A DNA stretch of 64,000 nucleotides, from assembly GCF_900497805.2 (NCBI RefSeq), contig NW_020954599.1:44399260-44463259 (forward strand), written 5' to 3'. A program made the position numbers and the translations under genes. This DNA is from Vombatus ursinus. Its lineage: Eukaryota > Chordata > Mammalia > Diprotodontia > Vombatidae. Positions 23,656 to 34,963 of this stretch are shown in pieces (within the stretch, counting starts at the first letter, position 1; each line of letters starts with the position of its first letter). A model generated the notes under the pieces. It saw only the letters and a program-made list of their open reading frames with translations. It was not told the origin of the DNA and made no database searches.

Positions 23656-23792
23656 TAGGCCTATACAACCTGTGACTCAAGGCACACTAAAGGATTTTGG
23701 GTGTCCAGCGAAAAATGTAGAGGACATTTTTCGCCTACATTTTTTGCCTGCCTCCAGAAATCATTTGTCAGGCTGCAGGTGGTGTAGGCCTG
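23656..23792. mobile_element. hAT-type MITE (family C) with 8-bp TSD
   Basis: Inverted ends taggcctatacaac and, reversed, caggcctacaccac. The flanking 8-mers ctatatta (23648-23655) and ctgtatta (23793-23800) differ at one base, the size expected for hAT. The interior has a hairpin of aaaatgta/tacatttt type. At 137 bp with no ORF, it is non-autonomous. Confidence 0.8.
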
Positions 23793-23879
23793 CTGTATTA
23801 CCTCAAGGATCTGGGGTTTCATCAGTGTGGGTACATCCTCTACCAATATAGATTCCACTGTCACACCTTAGGAGATAAT

Positions 23880-24140
23880 ATTTCAGAGTTCCAAACTTGG
23901 AATCAGAAAGATCTGAGTTCAAATCCTACCTGTGAGCCTCAGTTTTCTCATATATAAATTGGAAATAATGGCATCTTCCTTCCTTTTCTCCTCCTTCCCT
24001 TACTTCTTTTTTCTTTCCTCCTTCCCTCCTTCTTTCCTTTCTATCTCACAGAGTTGCTATGAGGATCAAATGAAATAACATATGCAAAGTGCATTGCAAA
24101 CCTTAAAATGCTATATAAATGTAAGCTATTGGTATTATTT
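23880..24140 (+). mobile_element. MIR/THER-type SINE with CT-rich insert
   Basis: Sense copy: ccaaacttggaatcagaaag, tgagttcaaatcctacctgt, then a TTCC/CTT-rich stretch at about 23975-24045 where the centre should be. It resumes with gagttgctatgaggatcaaa and atgctatataaatgtaagc. Confidence 0.75.
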
Positions 24141-24594
24141 TCTTTTAGCAAAGGTTTTATCTATGCATTTTTCTCTCTTACATCCATCAGTATCACTTCC
24201 CAGTATCTTCCTTTCCATTCTTATCCCACATTAAAAACCAAGAAAAATAGCTTAGACAATCTACATAATTTGCTAAGCACTCTCCCAAATCCCCAACCAC
24301 TCTAAACTAGCACTTCCTAAAGATCATAAACAAGCCTCTTTAAATTTACCTAAACTGGTTCTCCGACAACAGATACACAGTCCATTGCCAGGCCCATCAA
24401 GCCCATATTTAGAGTCTCTCCAACTTGCTAGGACTTTCTCAAACTCACATCCACCCTGTTGCCATAGCCTTTGAAAACTCACAATCGTTTCCATACCATA
24501 AGAAAGTATTTGAGTAGGACTTTAACTGGAAAGAATAAATGGACATTATGATAAAAAAAATCTATTCTATGTACAAAATCTGATCAATCTTTCT

Positions 24595-24770
24595 TTCAAT
24601 CAGTCATCATTTATTAAGTATCTACCAGGTTCCATATACTACTCTAGGCACTGGGGAGAAAGAAAAAAAGAAAAATGAAAGGGAAAAGGAAAAGGGAAAG
24701 GGGGGAAAAGGAAAAGGAGAAAAAAGGGGGGAAAGGAGAAAAAAGGGAAGGGAAGGGAAGGGAAATCCAC
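24595..24770 (-). repeat. antisense L2 end running into a polypurine tract
   Basis: 24595-24660 is an L2 terminus backwards (catttattaagtatctacca, ctaggcactggggagaaaga). 24661-24768 is then nearly all A and G with GAAAAG and GGGAA motifs. Confidence 0.75.
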
Positions 24771-25024
24771 CTGATTTTAGGCAAATCCAGATATTCTTTC
24801 CTTACTTATAGCCCTTACACCTGCATAGCATGATTTCAGAGGCTTACCCTGAAATTTCTCCCCAACCCACTAACTGATGCTTGAGGAGCATCATACTTTA
24901 GGGCTGTGACTCTATTCTTCATTATCTTTATCAAAACCATGCATCAGATGCCTGCTAGTTTATATTGCCAGGCTAGATATAAGGATTGTAGCAGTAAGTG
25001 AAATAATAGTTGTCCTTTCTGTCA

Positions 25025-25145
25025 CTCTTTAAATAAAGTTCCTGTAAGCTCCTTAATGGCAAAGATTGTTTCCTTTTTGTCTTTATATATCCAGTACTTA
25101 GCATAGTGGAATAAAGTAGGCACTTAAAATACTGGTTAGTTGATT
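25025..25145 (+). mobile_element. L2 3' end
   Basis: Sense L2 terminus: ctgtaagctccttaatggca, tatatccagtacttagcata, gtaggcacttaaaata. Confidence 0.75.
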
Positions 25146-25224
25146 GGTTTATAAGCATTACTTCATTTGAGCCTGACAACATGCCTCTCCCTGAGAGGTT
25201 TATAATGTGGTAGGGGAAGAGGAC

Positions 25225-25325
25225 ACACACACAAAATACATATATACACATACATATATACACACATATACACATATGTATGTATATTTGGATGTGCCTG
25301 CATGTATACATGTATGGTTACATAT
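25225..25325 (+). repeat. (CA/TA)n alternating microsatellite
   Basis: An ACACAC run followed by imperfect ACATATAC and TATGTA units. Alternating purine-pyrimidine throughout. Confidence 0.85.
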
Positions 25326-25344
25326 ATACACTTTTAAAACTTTA

Positions 25345-25735
25345 TAAGAGCTGATGGCACAATGGATAGAGCACTGGAGTCAAAAAGACCTGAGTTCAAG
25401 GGCAACTAGATGGCACATTGGATAAGGCACCAATTCTGGAGCTAAGAGGACCTGAGTTCAAATCAGTTTTCAGATACTTGATGCTCGCTGGGCAAGTAAC
25501 TTAACCCCAACTGCCTCAAAAAAAAAAAAAAAAGAGTTCAAACCCAGCCTCAGACAGTTACTACTAGGTGACTGGACAAATTTGCTAAACTCAGTTTCCT
25601 CAACTGAAAAATGAGGATACCTACCTCACAGGGTTGTTATGAAGGTCAAATAAGATACTATTTGTAAAAGTACTTAACACAGTACCTATCACATAGTAGG
25701 TGCTATATAAAATAAATGCCTATTTCTTTCCCTTC
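25345..25735 (+). mobile_element. MIR/THER split by an A-tailed SINE
   Basis: The MIR (gctgatggcacaatggatag ... gagttcaa) stops at 25399 and resumes at 25534. The insert at 25400-25533 is a tRNA-derived SINE (gggcaactagatggcacatt ... aactgcctc plus 16 A). The host 8-mer gagttcaa is duplicated at 25392-25399 and 25534-25541. The MIR ends with gtaggtgctatataaaataa. Confidence 0.9.
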
Positions 25736-25866
25736 CCTCTCATAGGATACTCTTTCTTATTCTTTGTATATCAAAATGATTGTACTTGTTGATGATTAAA
25801 TTCATGATAAAAATTTTAATTTAGAAATTTAGCATGAAGTCTCCAATAATATATGTATGCATATAC

Positions 25867-25868
25867 AT

Positions 25869-25899
<31 letters not shown>
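25867..25899 (+). repeat. (AC)n microsatellite
   Basis: Sixteen pure AC units. Confidence 0.95.
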
Positions 25900-25906
<7 letters not shown>

Positions 25907-25989
25907 GTGCTCAGGATCCTGCTCCCCTACCCTCACCTGAATTCCACAAGGACAAAGGCCCAAGAAGTGAGAACTATCTGAAGCCAGTA

Positions 25990-27440
25990 GAGGTTTCTGA
26001 GGTCAAAGGAAACTCCTTACTGGTATGAGTATTGATGAATAAAGGAAGGCTATGAAGATGTTTTTGGCTTCTAACTGAGTGGAAATCAGGCCAAGGGACT
26101 AATTCTGACAGATGATAAGCCTGAGTGAGCTGGCTGAGACTTACCCATCTCTCCCAGAAGGTAAACAACACTTATTTTGATCTATATGAGATGAGTGGTC
26201 ATATTTCATGCCATCATTTTACATGGAGATGAGTTTCATTTGCCTCATTAACAAAACAGAGGGAAGATGACTTGCTTGTTTGCTGAAAGCTGTGGTGAAG
26301 AGGAATAAATGGATATTTTTGCAAAGTATTCTGACCTTTTGAAGAAAAGTTTCATGTAAATTCCAAGTAGTTTTTATTTACCAGGCTTCTGTTATGAAGG
26401 TGTTTGGGCTGTATACTATGATTGCTTTATTACTGTTATAATGAGGGTCTGGCCAATAGGACCTCAGTCCTTCTAACATGACCAGAAAATATTCTGACTA
26501 CTGCCAACCCACAAAGAGGCTTAAGGAGGCTGCTTTTGGAAAAGTGTGATGTTGAGTAATGGAGAAATCTACCAACCACTTCAGAACATGCACAGGTATT
26601 CCGTGACTGTTTCCTGTCTGCTTGCTGCTTGAAGAAAAGCCTTTTAATTGGCTACTTAGCCAGAAGTGAGTGGGTGTGCAAAAGTCTCCAAGAAAGGATC
26701 TTTTTTTTGCCCTATTGGTTTTTGAGTGGGGAAGAGGAAAAACTATAGTGGACCTCTAAATGAAGGAAGGGCTTCTCCATAGCCATGAAGCTGGAAAAGC
26801 ATGAAAATTCTCATTTTCTCTCTCAGTTGTGTTTTATTCTTTCCTGTCCTTAGTCAAATGGATAGAATGGAGAAAGAATGAAGTAAAATATAGCAACTAT
26901 TGTTCATAGCAGAGTTTGTTAGCAGACAAGGTCAATAAGGAACTAGTCTTAAGGAGCAACCGGCTTGATACAATCCATTAGTAAATAGACCCTGTACCCT
27001 GCAAGCCAGGTAGTAACTTTTCCTTTAGCTATGCCTCAGTCAGAAGGAAACTTGGAGGAAGAAATATTTTATAATGATCACTTTAAATTTGAGCCCACTT
27101 TCCATAGGGACTGAGGTATAGAGAGGAGAGTGTTCCTAGGTTTGGGGGTGCTTTTTGTACTTTTGTCCTTGATAGATCTTTTTAGTAAATATGCCTTTAA
27201 AAAAGCTAATTGATGTTTAATTGGTTCTCACCAATATCAAGGAGCCATCAACTGGTTTCCTCATATTGTGGCTCTAATCACTGATTAGATGATATTGAGG
27301 AGATACTAAGCAATAGTGGTCAATTGATATTAGGGATATATATTGAATCGAGGCTTAGGAGTGGTAGGGCCCTAAGAAGAAGTAGCCAGACTCTGGGAAC
27401 CTAACTTGCCAATGTGAGTGGGAATTAGAATAAATATGCT
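25990..27440. other. repeat-poor stretch
   Basis: About 1.45 kb in which I recognise no repeat, gene or RNA. ORFs are short and unremarkable. Confidence 0.45.
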
Positions 27441-27804
27441 GTGAGCCTATAAATGTTAAACTCTTTTGAGGCAAGAACTATTGAAAATGCATGGAGGTTA
27501 CTGACAAAGGCTCTTGTCATTCAGGCACAGTGGAAAATTTATAGTTTGCTAACATTTAGAAAGTTTCTCCGGGATGTGGGGCATTGTTTATACATCATTC
27601 AAATTCACTCCAAAGCTGAAAAAGACATCTGGTCTCCTGGTGATCTTTATGAAAACATTCAAAAGCCTTGGGAGTTGCTTTTAGGGTATTTCTGGAGATC
27701 AACTTTGCCAGAAATAAAATATACCTTCCAATAGACTCTGGATGTCCAAAATTTTGTTTTGCTATGCTTGTATCTATCCCAGAAAGGACTCAAATTTTCA
27801 TATA

Positions 27805-27950
27805 CCTTCATGAAGTATTCATTGGTTTTCAATTCAGTTTTATAAACATGTACTAAGGTGCCACTATGAACAAAGAATTGAGGATAAAATGAAAGAGAAC
27901 AAAATAATATCTGACCTCAATGAGTTTATATTCTAATGGTGGGGTTGCTA
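27805..27950 (-). mobile_element. L2 3' end, antisense, degraded
   Basis: tataaacatgtactaaggtg, gtgccactatgaac and gagtttatattctaatggtg follow the antisense L2 terminus order. Confidence 0.5.
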
Positions 27951-28057
27951 CAATATGGATGATGAATACTGGACTTCCCAACAATGCGCAACATGCTCAC
28001 CTGCCAACACTTGCTTGTTAAAACCTGTAGGTGGACTTGACCACTGATCAGTTATAG

Positions 28058-28285
28058 TAGACCTGCACAACTTGGCAGTAGGTAGGGACCAGAATTAAAA
28101 TAGGATAAACTTCTTCCAGCCACAGATAGGTTAGACTAGAGACAGACTGACTATGGTTGGTTGGTTGCTGTGGGTCACATGACAAACAGGAGAGTGCACA
28201 GTGGCAACCCTACATTTTTCACAGGCCTCCTGAAATCCTTTAGCAAGCTGCAAGTGGCCCACAGGCCATATGTTGTGCAGGCCTG
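28058..28285. mobile_element. hAT-type MITE (family C)
   Basis: Inverted ends tagacctgcacaac and, reversed, caggcctgcacaac. The inner text tacatttttcacaggcctcc and gcaagctgcaagtggccc is shared with the 23656 copy. Flanking 8-mers agttatag and ggttctaa agree at five of eight, so any TSD is worn. Confidence 0.75.
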
Positions 28286-29554
28286 GGTTCTAACTTGCAT
28301 TTTGTGTGTTTATTTGGAAAATAATGTAATCACTATGACTTTAGCTCTGTTACACAACAGATGAAACATGTACAAATGGTTTTTCAAAATTTTCTTATCT
28401 CCTTTTCTTTCTTTATGCTCCCACCACCCCTTTATTTTCATTCAATGCCCCCCAATTGTACCTGAGGCTACCACTGCCCCCCTGGATCATTTCAGTGCCC
28501 CCAAAGGGACTGTATCACCCACTTTGGGAACCTCTGGGGAAAACAAACACTAGATGGTATCAGAAAACCCAGGTTCAATACTGATTTTTCCACTCACTAG
28601 CTGAGAGGTGCTGCAAAAGAATCGCAAAACACCATAGAAAAATAGGGAAACAATTTGAAATCAAGAGATCTGGGTAACCTTGGGCAAGTCACTTGACTTC
28701 TCCAAAGCTCAATTTTGTTATCTTTAAAATGGAAATAACGATATTTTTCTCATCTACCTTACATAATAATCCATTCTTATTGTTATTAGTATTATAGTAG
28801 TAGTTAGTAGACAGAATCACTGTGGGGAGAAGCAGCACTAAGAGGGATGAAAAGAATATTCTATTAAAATTCCCCTCCTGATGAAAGGAGGGGGGGGGGA
28901 TAAGAGGAAGAGTTTGGGCCATTAGATTTAGAAAATTCGCTATTATTGATTTCTCTTTATAGTAGTTTACATAGGGTAGGAGCTCAAAAAATTTTGGTTG
29001 CATTGAGCTAGTCTGTCTCCAGAGAAGTTTCTTCCAGAGGCTATTCAATCTGAAGCCTCAGATACTTTTTGTTATCATAGTAAAGAAGAGGAAATATCTG
29101 TCAGGCTGTGTGAAGGAGTGAGACCAATTTATCACTGCATTCCATTGTTGTGAAGTTGAATATATGCACGGGGCCCATCCATAGAAAACACACAGAGTTG
29201 CTGTTCTTGGTTCTGGCTGACCTGAAGAGTTTGGGGCCTGCTTCTGGCCATGTATGAAGCAGGGCTAAGGTTTATGCACTTTGAGAGGCTGAAGAATTCC
29301 CTCATCGGCTAAAGTGACATCAAAGCTGATGATTCAGTGGTAAGCATTCGTTTTTTTCACTGTTCACTGCCTATAGCTACAACTTTCACCTCTGGAATTG
29401 AAGCTTCTAGCCCTGTGACCCTGATCTCTGAGTGGTGAATATGTTACCTAATCATGCCTGGTCTTAGCTACGGGCTTCCTCCCTCCATAACCTCATATCA
29501 ACACTTCCATTCCTGACAAGGACATTAAATCAGATGTCCTATTACTCAAATCAC

Positions 29555-29745
29555 CATTCTCTTTGGTTTCCTTATCCAAAACACTCCGCTCTGCCCACCA
29601 TCCCACTACATGTGTTGTCTTTTCATGGTAGAATATATGGTATTAGAGACAGGGACCCTCTTGACTACTTGAATTTCTAGCCCTAGATCTTTGCAGAGTA
29701 TCTGGCACATAGTAAGTACTTAAATGATCATTCATTCATTCATTC
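29555..29745 (+). mobile_element. L2 3' end
   Basis: Decayed sense L2: gacagggaccctcttgacta, gtatctggcacatagtaagt, ending in CATT repeats. Confidence 0.55.
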
Positions 29746-29759
29746 TTCATTCGTTCATC

Positions 29760-30555
29760 CATTTACAAATAAAAGAAAGCAAAAACACTGTCAGTGTCTT
29801 TCTTCTGCTTTGGCTATGAATTGTTTCAGCATTGATTTTAGCTGCTTTCTGAGATACATCTGGGAAGAGGGGTGGCTTGTCCTGAACTCCAACTCAGCAT
29901 CTATGAGGACATAATCCCATGGCATGTAAAACATATGCCCTACCTAGGTAAGCCTGAGCCTGGATTTAGACTGCTTCTTTTGTGTTTATACTTTTCTAAT
30001 CTTAGGTAAATGATTACCTACCCCAAAATGGATGTTTCCAGGCTTTGAGGCAATCTTGTGAGTACAGGAAGTCTGGAGTTCTCATGAGGCTGTAACTGAA
30101 TGGGGGCATGAGAGGTGTCCCTATAACTACTGCCATAGATGGGAGCTGTGTGGGCAAGCTAGCTTAATCAATATAGTAAAGCACCTTTAGAGAGAAATAG
30201 GAGGTACTATGTGTCAGGCAGGACAAACCACTGTCACACTTCAATCACCACTTCCTCCTCTTAGTTCTGGTGTTCAAGAGACCCAGGAGTAATAATACCC
30301 TTCTGACCAACAGCTAAGCACCTGTAGTGATAATCTGGGGAAACAACCCTTATAGAGATGTGACCTAAAAACTGCTTCTGCAGTTGCCACAGCCCCTGGA
30401 TCCTCAGCAAACACAGACACTAAAGGGCTAAAAAAGAAAGTTCTCATCAACAAAGTTTTAGCATTGTTAAATGGTTGAAGATCAGAAATGGACATGAATT
30501 TATCAGTAGAAACAATACTAAAGAAAATAGACTACAATCCACTTTACCACTGTAT
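29760..30555. other. unassigned non-coding stretch
   Basis: I see no repeat or gene. One 73-codon antisense ORF has no recognisable feature. Confidence 0.4.
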
Positions 30556-30559
30556 CCTA

Positions 30560-30745
30560 AGGGCTATGGAATATTTCCATCTGACTTGTAACTGAAACCT
30601 GCTATATGAAATGTCTCTTCCTGTTAGAATGTGAGCTCCCTAAGAGCTGAGAGAATTTTTTTTCTCTCTGTATTCCCATCATGTAGCACAAGGCTCTGTA
30701 CATAGTGAGGGCTTAATAAGTGCTCATTCATTCCTTCTTAATCTA
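30560..30745 (+). mobile_element. L2 3' end
   Basis: gttagaatgtgagctcccta, attcccatcatgtagcacaa and agtgagggcttaataagtgc follow the L2 terminus order. Confidence 0.65.
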
Positions 30746-30799
30746 GCACTTTTGGAGTCATCACTCACACAAGAGGATTGGCCCAAGCCTGACCATTTT

Positions 30800-31049
30800 T
30801 TAAAAATGGTATCTTAGTTTTTCCCAATTACATGTAAAGATAATTTTTAATATCCATTTTAAATAATATATTCCCCAATTACATGTTAAAACAATTTTAA
30901 CATTTGTCTTTTTATGTTTTGAGTTCCAAGTTCTATCCCTCCTTCTTTCCTCTCCCTGAGATGGTAAGCAGTCTGATAAACGTTATACATGTGCGATCAT
31001 ATAAAACACTTCCATGTTAATCATTTTTTACAAGTAGAGTCTGGAAGGC

Positions 31050-31096
<47 letters not shown>

Positions 31097-31107
31097 NNNN
31101 NNNNNNA

Positions 31108-31151
<44 letters not shown>

Positions 31152-31520
31152 AAAACAGTATGCTTCAGTCTGTATTCAGACAATATCAGTTCTTTTTCTG
31201 GAGGTGGATAGCATGTTTCATCATGAGTCCTTTGGGATTGTCTTGTATTATTGTATTTCTGAGAATAGCTAAGTCATTCACAGTTCTTTATTGTACAATA
31301 TTGCTGTTGCTGTGTACAATGTTCTCCTGGTTCTGCTCACTTCACTTTGCATCAGTTCATATAAGTCTTTCCAGGTTTTTTTGAAATCATCCTGCTTGCC
31401 ATTTCTTATAGCACAATAATATTCCATCACAATCATATACCACAACTTGTTCAGCTATTCCCCAATTGATGGGCATCCCCTTAATTTCCAATTCTTAGCC
31501 ACCACGTAAAGAGCTGCCAA
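30800..31520 (-). mobile_element. L1/HAL1 3' end, antisense, with GAAA tract
   Basis: Antisense L1: ttttgagttccaagttctat near the 3' side, then after the microsatellite aagtcattcacagttcttta, tggttctgctcacttcactt and cttgttcagctattccccaa. The last piece matches the reverse of the HAL1 at 63780-63815. 5' truncated near 31520. Confidence 0.85.
31053..31154 (+). repeat. (GAAA)n microsatellite containing the assembly gap
   Basis: GAAA units on both sides of ten N at 31097-31106. The gap lies wholly inside the tract, so the assembler failed on a simple repeat and the N count need not equal the missing length. Confidence 0.95.
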
Positions 31521-31544
31521 ACCTGACTGTTTTTCCAGCAGACA

Positions 31545-32450
31545 TATATATTCATAGTTATTTAAGTAATGTGCTACCAAGAGGACATGTAAAATGCCTA
31601 CTTAGCAGTACTACAAATTGCTTTAAGTTCTGTTAAGGCTTAAGCCAAATGTCCCAGTAGTTAATAAAAGTAGCTATAAGTTAAGTTCCTAAACTTGTTT
31701 AATTTATTCCATCAAATACAAGCTTACAAGTAGTCTGTGTTTAGCATTACTTTTATGTGCAAAAATAAATTACCTGTCCCATACCTGATTCATATTGTGT
31801 ATTAAATACCTTTTAATTTCCTCTTTGTAGGGAACCTTAAACTTGAGGCATAATCTAAGCTATGATTATAACTATCCTAAGAGCACTGAGGTGGGGGTTA
31901 ACAAGCAGAAGAATACAAAAGAAAAAAGGAGATTAACCCCTTATATTAGAAACAGTGTCTCTGAGACTGAATCTGATCCAAAATGTGCACATGGGTACAG
32001 ACAGAGTATAGCATAGTTCTTGTATGCCCAGTAGAAGTGATCCTTGATATTAAACCATCACCAAGCAAATTTAATAAACTCATTAACAATCGTTTAGCTA
32101 TTTCACTGCTACTTCATGGAACTTTAGAGGAAACAAAAGTTGTTTATTCCTGCAAAAGGTCACATAGAGCTTACTAGAAACAACATTTTTCAGAAGCTTG
32201 CCTTTGTCATTAGGATAACAGATCAAAACATTTGTTAGTGGATTGAAAACTTTGGTACATGAAAAACAGATGCAGAGGATCAAGAGAACTGACTGACCAT
32301 TCATCATACGGTAAAAATAAAACTAGTTGCTGATAAATATATCACAAAAGGATTAGAAAAGAACAAATTGTTATGAACATACTCTAACACTGGGTCTTTT
32401 CTACTGAGTTGACTCCTTTATTACAGCCAAAATATTAAGAAATGCTGCAC
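31545..32450. other. repeat-poor stretch
   Basis: About 900 AT-rich bases without a recognisable repeat, gene or RNA. Confidence 0.45.
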
Positions 32451-32451
32451 C

Positions 32452-32836
32452 TTAAGAGAAGCAACATGGAGTAGTGACAAGTGAGCCAGACTCAAAGTCT
32501 AGAAGTCCTGGGTCCAAGGCCTGCCTCTGACACATTCTGGAGATGTGAGTGATCATTAATGATTCACAAAGCAAGTCTCTAAGACTTAAATTTGTATTTT
32601 GTATTTTGGTGTAGGTGTTGTTCAATTGTTTCAGTTATATCTGATTCTTAGTGACTCCATTTGGGGTTTTTTTGGCAAAGAAATTGGAGTGGTTTGCCAT
32701 TTCTTTCTCCAGCTCATTTTTACAAGTGAGGAACTGATTTTACAAATTTACAAATATTTTATTTTGCATTGGTAGAGGGTAGAGGGAATTTCTTCTCCAG
32801 GAACTCTATACACCCATAAAATACAGATCTAGACCA
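32452..32836 (+). mobile_element. SINE (13850 family) split by an antisense Mar1 fragment
   Basis: Outer SINE: gcaacatggagtagtgacaa, tctagaagtcctgggtccaa, gcctgcctctgacacattct up to about 32600. It resumes near 32755 with ttttgcattggtagagggta and ends tacagatctagacc. The insert (about 32612-32750) is the 3' half of a Mar1 backwards: tgttgttcaattgtttcagt, tttggcaaagaaattggagt. Confidence 0.75.
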
Positions 32837-32889
32837 CAACAATAACAACAAAAAATCTCTAAAATATCAATCATTTATTTTGAATTATT

Positions 32890-33925
32890 TAGTGGGAGGG
32901 ATAAATGAATATACTGGATGACAGGATTCAAAAGGATCTTGATAAGCTAGAGCAGTGGCATCAAACCCAAATAGAAACAGAAGGCCGTATGTTAGATTAG
33001 AAAACCCCAAATTCACATCATCTATGTTGTACTGTATCTTAATTTATTTTGTTAAATATTTCCTAATTACATTTCAATTTGGTTGGCTAGAGAACTAGCT
33101 AGAGAGTTTTCAGCTGGAGTCAGAGAATTTGGCACCTCTGGGCTAAAGTATTGGGATGAATTGAATAAGATGAATTTCAATAGAGATAAATGTAAAGTCT
33201 TGCACTTGGGTATAAAAAATCAGCTCCACAAATATAAGATAGGAGAGGCCTGGATAGAGAGCAGTTGTTCTGAAAAGAATTTAGGGGTTTTAGTAGTGAA
33301 CTGCAAGATCAATATAAATTAGCAGTGTCATGTGGCAGCCATAAAAATTAATGCAATATTGAGTGGCATCAGGAGGAGCAGAGCTTCTAGGAACAGAGAG
33401 GTGATAATCCCACTGCATCATGATCTTGTCCCACCTATTTGGAGAACTGTGTTCAGTTCTTGGCACCATGGCTTAAGAAGATCCCTGACTGATGAGTTGG
33501 AGAGCATATAGAGGCTGCAGGATGGTTAATGGCCTTGAATTAGAGGACCAGTTGAAGGAACTGGGTGTGTTTTGCCTGGAAAAGAGAAGACTAGGAGGGT
33601 GCATGATAACTGCCTCCAAGTGCTTGAAGGACTATCATGAGAAGAGAGATTGGACTTGCTTTGTTTAGCCCTAGAGGACATAACCAGGAGCAATAGGTAC
33701 AGGCAACAAAGAGGAAAATTTAGTCCTATAGCAAGAAAAACTTCCTAATAATTAGAGCTATCCAAAATTGGAATGGCCTGCCTATTAAGCTGATGGCTTC
33801 CCCATCCTTGTCTTCAAGGCTGAGTGACCTTGCCAGGTATGTGAAGGTAGAGATTCCTTTGAAATTTAGATGGCTGCTGAGATCCCTTACAATTCTCAAA
33901 TTCTCTAATGCTGTGATACTATTAA
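32890..33925 (+). mobile_element. CR1/L3-type LINE, reverse-transcriptase end and 3' UTR
   Basis: Translation gives DRIQKDLDKLE before a hAT insertion. After it come MNFNRDKCKVLHLG, then SEKNLGVLVVNCKIN, the C-terminal reverse-transcriptase text of CR1/L3 LINEs. Further on, ELGVFCLEKRRLGG matches the family's last conserved block. The 3' UTR ends near a tgctgtgatac terminus. Several frame changes and stops make it a fossil. The canonical L3 order confirms one element. Confidence 0.85.
32953..33140. mobile_element. hAT-type MITE (family A) inside CR1/L3
   Basis: Ends cagtggcatcaaac and, reversed, cagaggtgccaaat. Flanking 8-mers agctagag (32945-32952) and ggctaaag (33141-33148) agree at six of eight. 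The CR1/L3 frame continues across it. Interior text attttgttaaatatttccta is shared with four more copies. Confidence 0.85.
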
Positions 33926-34046
33926 CTACAACATGGCACACTGGATAAAGAGCCAATCTTGAAGCCAGGAAGACCTGGGTTCAAGTCCCGCTTCTGGCAC
34001 ATACTGGTTTGTGTGACCCTGGGCAAGTCACTTTAGTACTCTAGGT

Positions 34047-34411
34047 CAGTGGCATCAAACTAATATAGAAATGTGGCCAACTAAATAGTACATAAGGATC
34101 CCTGCAGGTTTCATATTGACATAGAAAATCACATACTAACATTATCTATGTTCTATTGCATTATTTTTTGTGTGTGTGAGGCAATTGGGATTAAATGACT
34201 TGCCCAGAGTCACACAGCTAGTGAGTGTTATGTGTCTGAGGTCAAATTTGAACTCAGGTCCTCCTGACTCCAGGGCGGGTACTCTATCCACTGCGCCACC
34301 TAACTACCCCCTATTGCATTATTTTGTTAAATGTTTCCCGCTTGTATATTAATCTCTTCAGGAAACACTTGGGAGTATTGCAGGCCACCAGTCTTATGTT
34401 TGACACCTCTG
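34047..34411. mobile_element. hAT-type element (family A) carrying a SINE
   Basis: Ends cagtggcatcaaact and, reversed, cagaggtgtcaaacat. The 8-bp TSD ctctaggt (34039-34046) against ctccaggt (34412-34419) has one mismatch. Without the SINE at 34168-34310 the element is about 207 bp, as in the other copies. Confidence 0.9.
34168..34310 (-). mobile_element. A-tailed tRNA-derived SINE, antisense
   Basis: Antisense SINE ending with ctctatccactgcgccacct. Its tail appears as TG/T-rich sequence at the left. A perfect 15-bp TSD, ctattgcattatttt, lies at 34153-34167 and 34311-34325. Confidence 0.95.
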
Positions 34412-34963
34412 CTCCAGGTAATGCTCTAAGACTATAGGTTGAGTAAAAGATCCTAATTTGTATTAGTAGAGGGGGTTTCCTCTTCTTGGAATTCCATATA
34501 TCAATGAATTCACTCTGTCTTCATTTTATTTAATAATAAAAAACACTCAAAGAATATTAGTAACTATAGTATATGGTATGAAACTGGCTCTTGAGGGGTG
34601 GCTTTGGGGAGGGAGCGGTATGTGTAGAATTCTTTATTTCATACTCTCAGTTTAGGCATTTCTTAGTCACTACCTACAATACCACCTCTATCCTTTCTAA
34701 CAAGCAAACACAAGCAAATCGTGTCACCTTAAACTAAAGCAAAACTAAAAGCAAAGCTGATTCAGCCCCATTCGTTGGCCAATCTAATTATTTAGACTAG
34801 AGCTACAACTAGCAGTTTTGATACCTGGGATAAGCACCACAAAATTCACCCATAAAATTCACTACATTAGTCCCTTATTTAACCAAATTAGCATTTCCTA
34901 CATGTCCATCATGGTATTAAGTTCTCAAACAAAATGAGACAGACCTTTACATTATGATAGACA

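Larger units (their letters stand above)
33930..34520 (+). mobile_element. SINE (13850 family) split by a hAT element
   Basis: Left part: acatggcacactggataaag, gaagacctgggttcaagtcc, ctgggcaagtcactttagta, up to 34046. Right part from 34412: ccaggtaatgctctaagact, tagtagagggggtttcctct. Between them lies a family A hAT element. Confidence 0.85.

Noticed and set aside
31053-31154. CRISPR-like or satellite array
   Set aside because: It is a 4-base microsatellite with no spacers. The genome is mammalian.
33083-33322. 79-codon ORF that could look like a small gene
   Set aside because: Its start lies in a hAT MITE and the rest is CR1/L3 reverse transcriptase, so it is a fusion of two fossils.
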